In this document: piece by piece, positions 39,336 through 39,750 of the stretch
Position numbering within the stretch: the first letter of the stretch is position 1
Layout: each line of letters begins with the position of its first letter
Assembly (NCBI RefSeq): GCF_034007085.1
Contig: NZ_JAVERO010000010.1
Location: 1 to 39,750 of the forward strand
Length of the DNA: 39,750 bases
Direction of reading: 5' to 3'
Origin: Castellaniella sp034007085
GTDB taxonomy: Bacteria > Pseudomonadota > Gammaproteobacteria > Burkholderiales > Burkholderiaceae_B
Position numbers and translations under genes: made by a program
Notes under the pieces: model-generated
Told to the model about the DNA's origin: nothing
Database searches by the model: none
The model's input: only the letters and a program-made list of their open reading frames with translations

Positions 39336-39659
39336 TCAGACGGTAAACGATTCTCCGCAGCCGCAAGCGGCCTTTTCGTTGGGGTTGTTGAAGCGAAAGC
39401 CTTCGTTCAGGCCCTCGCGGGCATAGTCCAGTTCCATGCCCTGCAGATAGGGCAGGCTGTCGGGCGCCACATAGACGCGGGCGCCGAATTGTTCGAAAAG
39501 CTGGTCGTCGGCGGCAGGGTCATCCACGTATTCCAGGTGATAGGACAGGCCCGAACAACCCGAAGGCTTGACCCCCAGGCGCAGGCCCAGGCCCTTGCCG
39601 CGTTTTTCCAGATGGCGCTGGATGTGTTCAGCAGCCCGTTGTGTCAGCGTGATTCCCAT
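39336..39659 (-). CDS. iscA: Iron-sulfur cluster assembly protein IscA
   Basis: IscA is an A-type carrier that passes iron or Fe-S clusters to target proteins. The protein has 107 residues, the normal length, with the three conserved cysteines Cys35 (SGCSGLSY), Cys99 and Cys101 (CGCGESF). The start MGITLTQRAAEHI fits the family. It begins 8 nt after the iscU stop, so both belong to one isc operon. In E. coli hscB, hscA and fdx follow iscA; here lysS lies convergent only 33 nt downstream, so these genes are not in this position. IscA is preferred over ErpA because of iscU next to it. Confidence 0.95.
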   Translation of the reverse strand: MGITLTQRAAEHIQRHLEKRGKGLGLRLGVKPSGCSGLSYHLEYVDDPAADDQLFEQFGARVYVAPDSLPYLQGMELDYAREGLNEGFRFNNPNEKAACGCGESFTV

Positions 39660-39667
39660 GATGTGCC

Positions 39668-39750
39668 TCAGGAACGGTGTTTATCAGTGTAATCGGCCAC
39701 AGCCGCACGGATGGCATCCTGGGCCAGCAGCGCGCAATGCAGTTTATCGG
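39668..39750 (-). CDS. iscU: Fe-S scaffold protein IscU, C-terminal end, cut by window edge
   Basis: The last 26 codons read DKLHCALLAQDAIRAAVADYTDKHRS before the stop TGA at 39670-39668. This matches the C-terminus of IscU (K-x-H-C-S/A-x-L-A-x-D-A-I-x-A-A-x-x-D-Y), including the third conserved cysteine of the cluster site. The rest of the gene is outside the window. Confidence 0.93.
   Translation of the reverse strand, partial: DKLHCALLAQDAIRAAVADYTDKHRS

Noticed and set aside
1..39750. CRISPR array, tRNA, rRNA, insertion sequence, prophage or toxin-antitoxin genes
   Set aside because: No repeated spacer pattern, cloverleaf, transposase, integrase or phage-like product was seen on either strand.

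Overview
The window is high-GC chromosomal DNA from a betaproteobacterium, most likely order Burkholderiales and family Alcaligenaceae. The taxonomic call is inference. It rests on the order lolC/E-lolD-tatD-comEC, on recJ preceded by an RpfE-type gene, on prfB-lysS, and on the overall protein sequences. Nearly the whole window is coding. No rRNA, tRNA, CRISPR array, insertion sequence or prophage gene was recognised.

Left part (1-21,122). Except for one MFS exporter gene, everything lies on the minus strand. Reading in the direction of transcription from the right: the lipoprotein-release transporter (lolC/E, lolD), a TatD nuclease, the DNA-uptake channel ComEC, a complete four-gene branched-chain 2-oxoacid dehydrogenase operon (E1 alpha, E1 beta, E2, lpd), an alpha/beta hydrolase, a PHP-domain exonuclease (RNase AM type), greB, purL, guaB and the start of guaA. 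purL, guaB and guaA form a purine block, but the plus-strand YbfB-type MFS gene sits between guaB and guaA.

Middle part (21,166-36,501). On the plus strand an RpfE-type protein of unknown function overlaps recJ. Then comes a block of about 12.9 kb of accessory genes, all of them transport, sensing or stress functions: two overlapping EamA exporters, a stand-alone IF-1 gene with a strong promoter and a long leader, a TauABC/SsuABC-like importer with a second periplasmic binding protein, a hemerythrin-like protein that lacks part of its metal ligands, a DctPQM TRAP importer followed by a chemoreceptor, and a TDT/SLAC1-family organic-anion channel. In many relatives, as I remember them, recJ is directly followed by prfB-lysS, so this block looks inserted.

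Right part (36,667-39,750). prfB carries its programmed +1 frameshift and is followed by lysS. Convergent to these are iscA and the tail of iscU. iscA appears to be the last gene of its isc operon, because lysS lies immediately downstream.

No clearly new multi-gene system was found. The best candidates for something undescribed are: (1) the infA promoter, whose -10 box lies inside an 11-bp dyad and which is followed by a roughly 190-nt leader; (2) the ABC cassette with an additional periplasmic binding protein; (3) the degenerate hemerythrin-like protein divergent from that cassette; and (4) the TRAP importer / chemoreceptor / TDT channel group.
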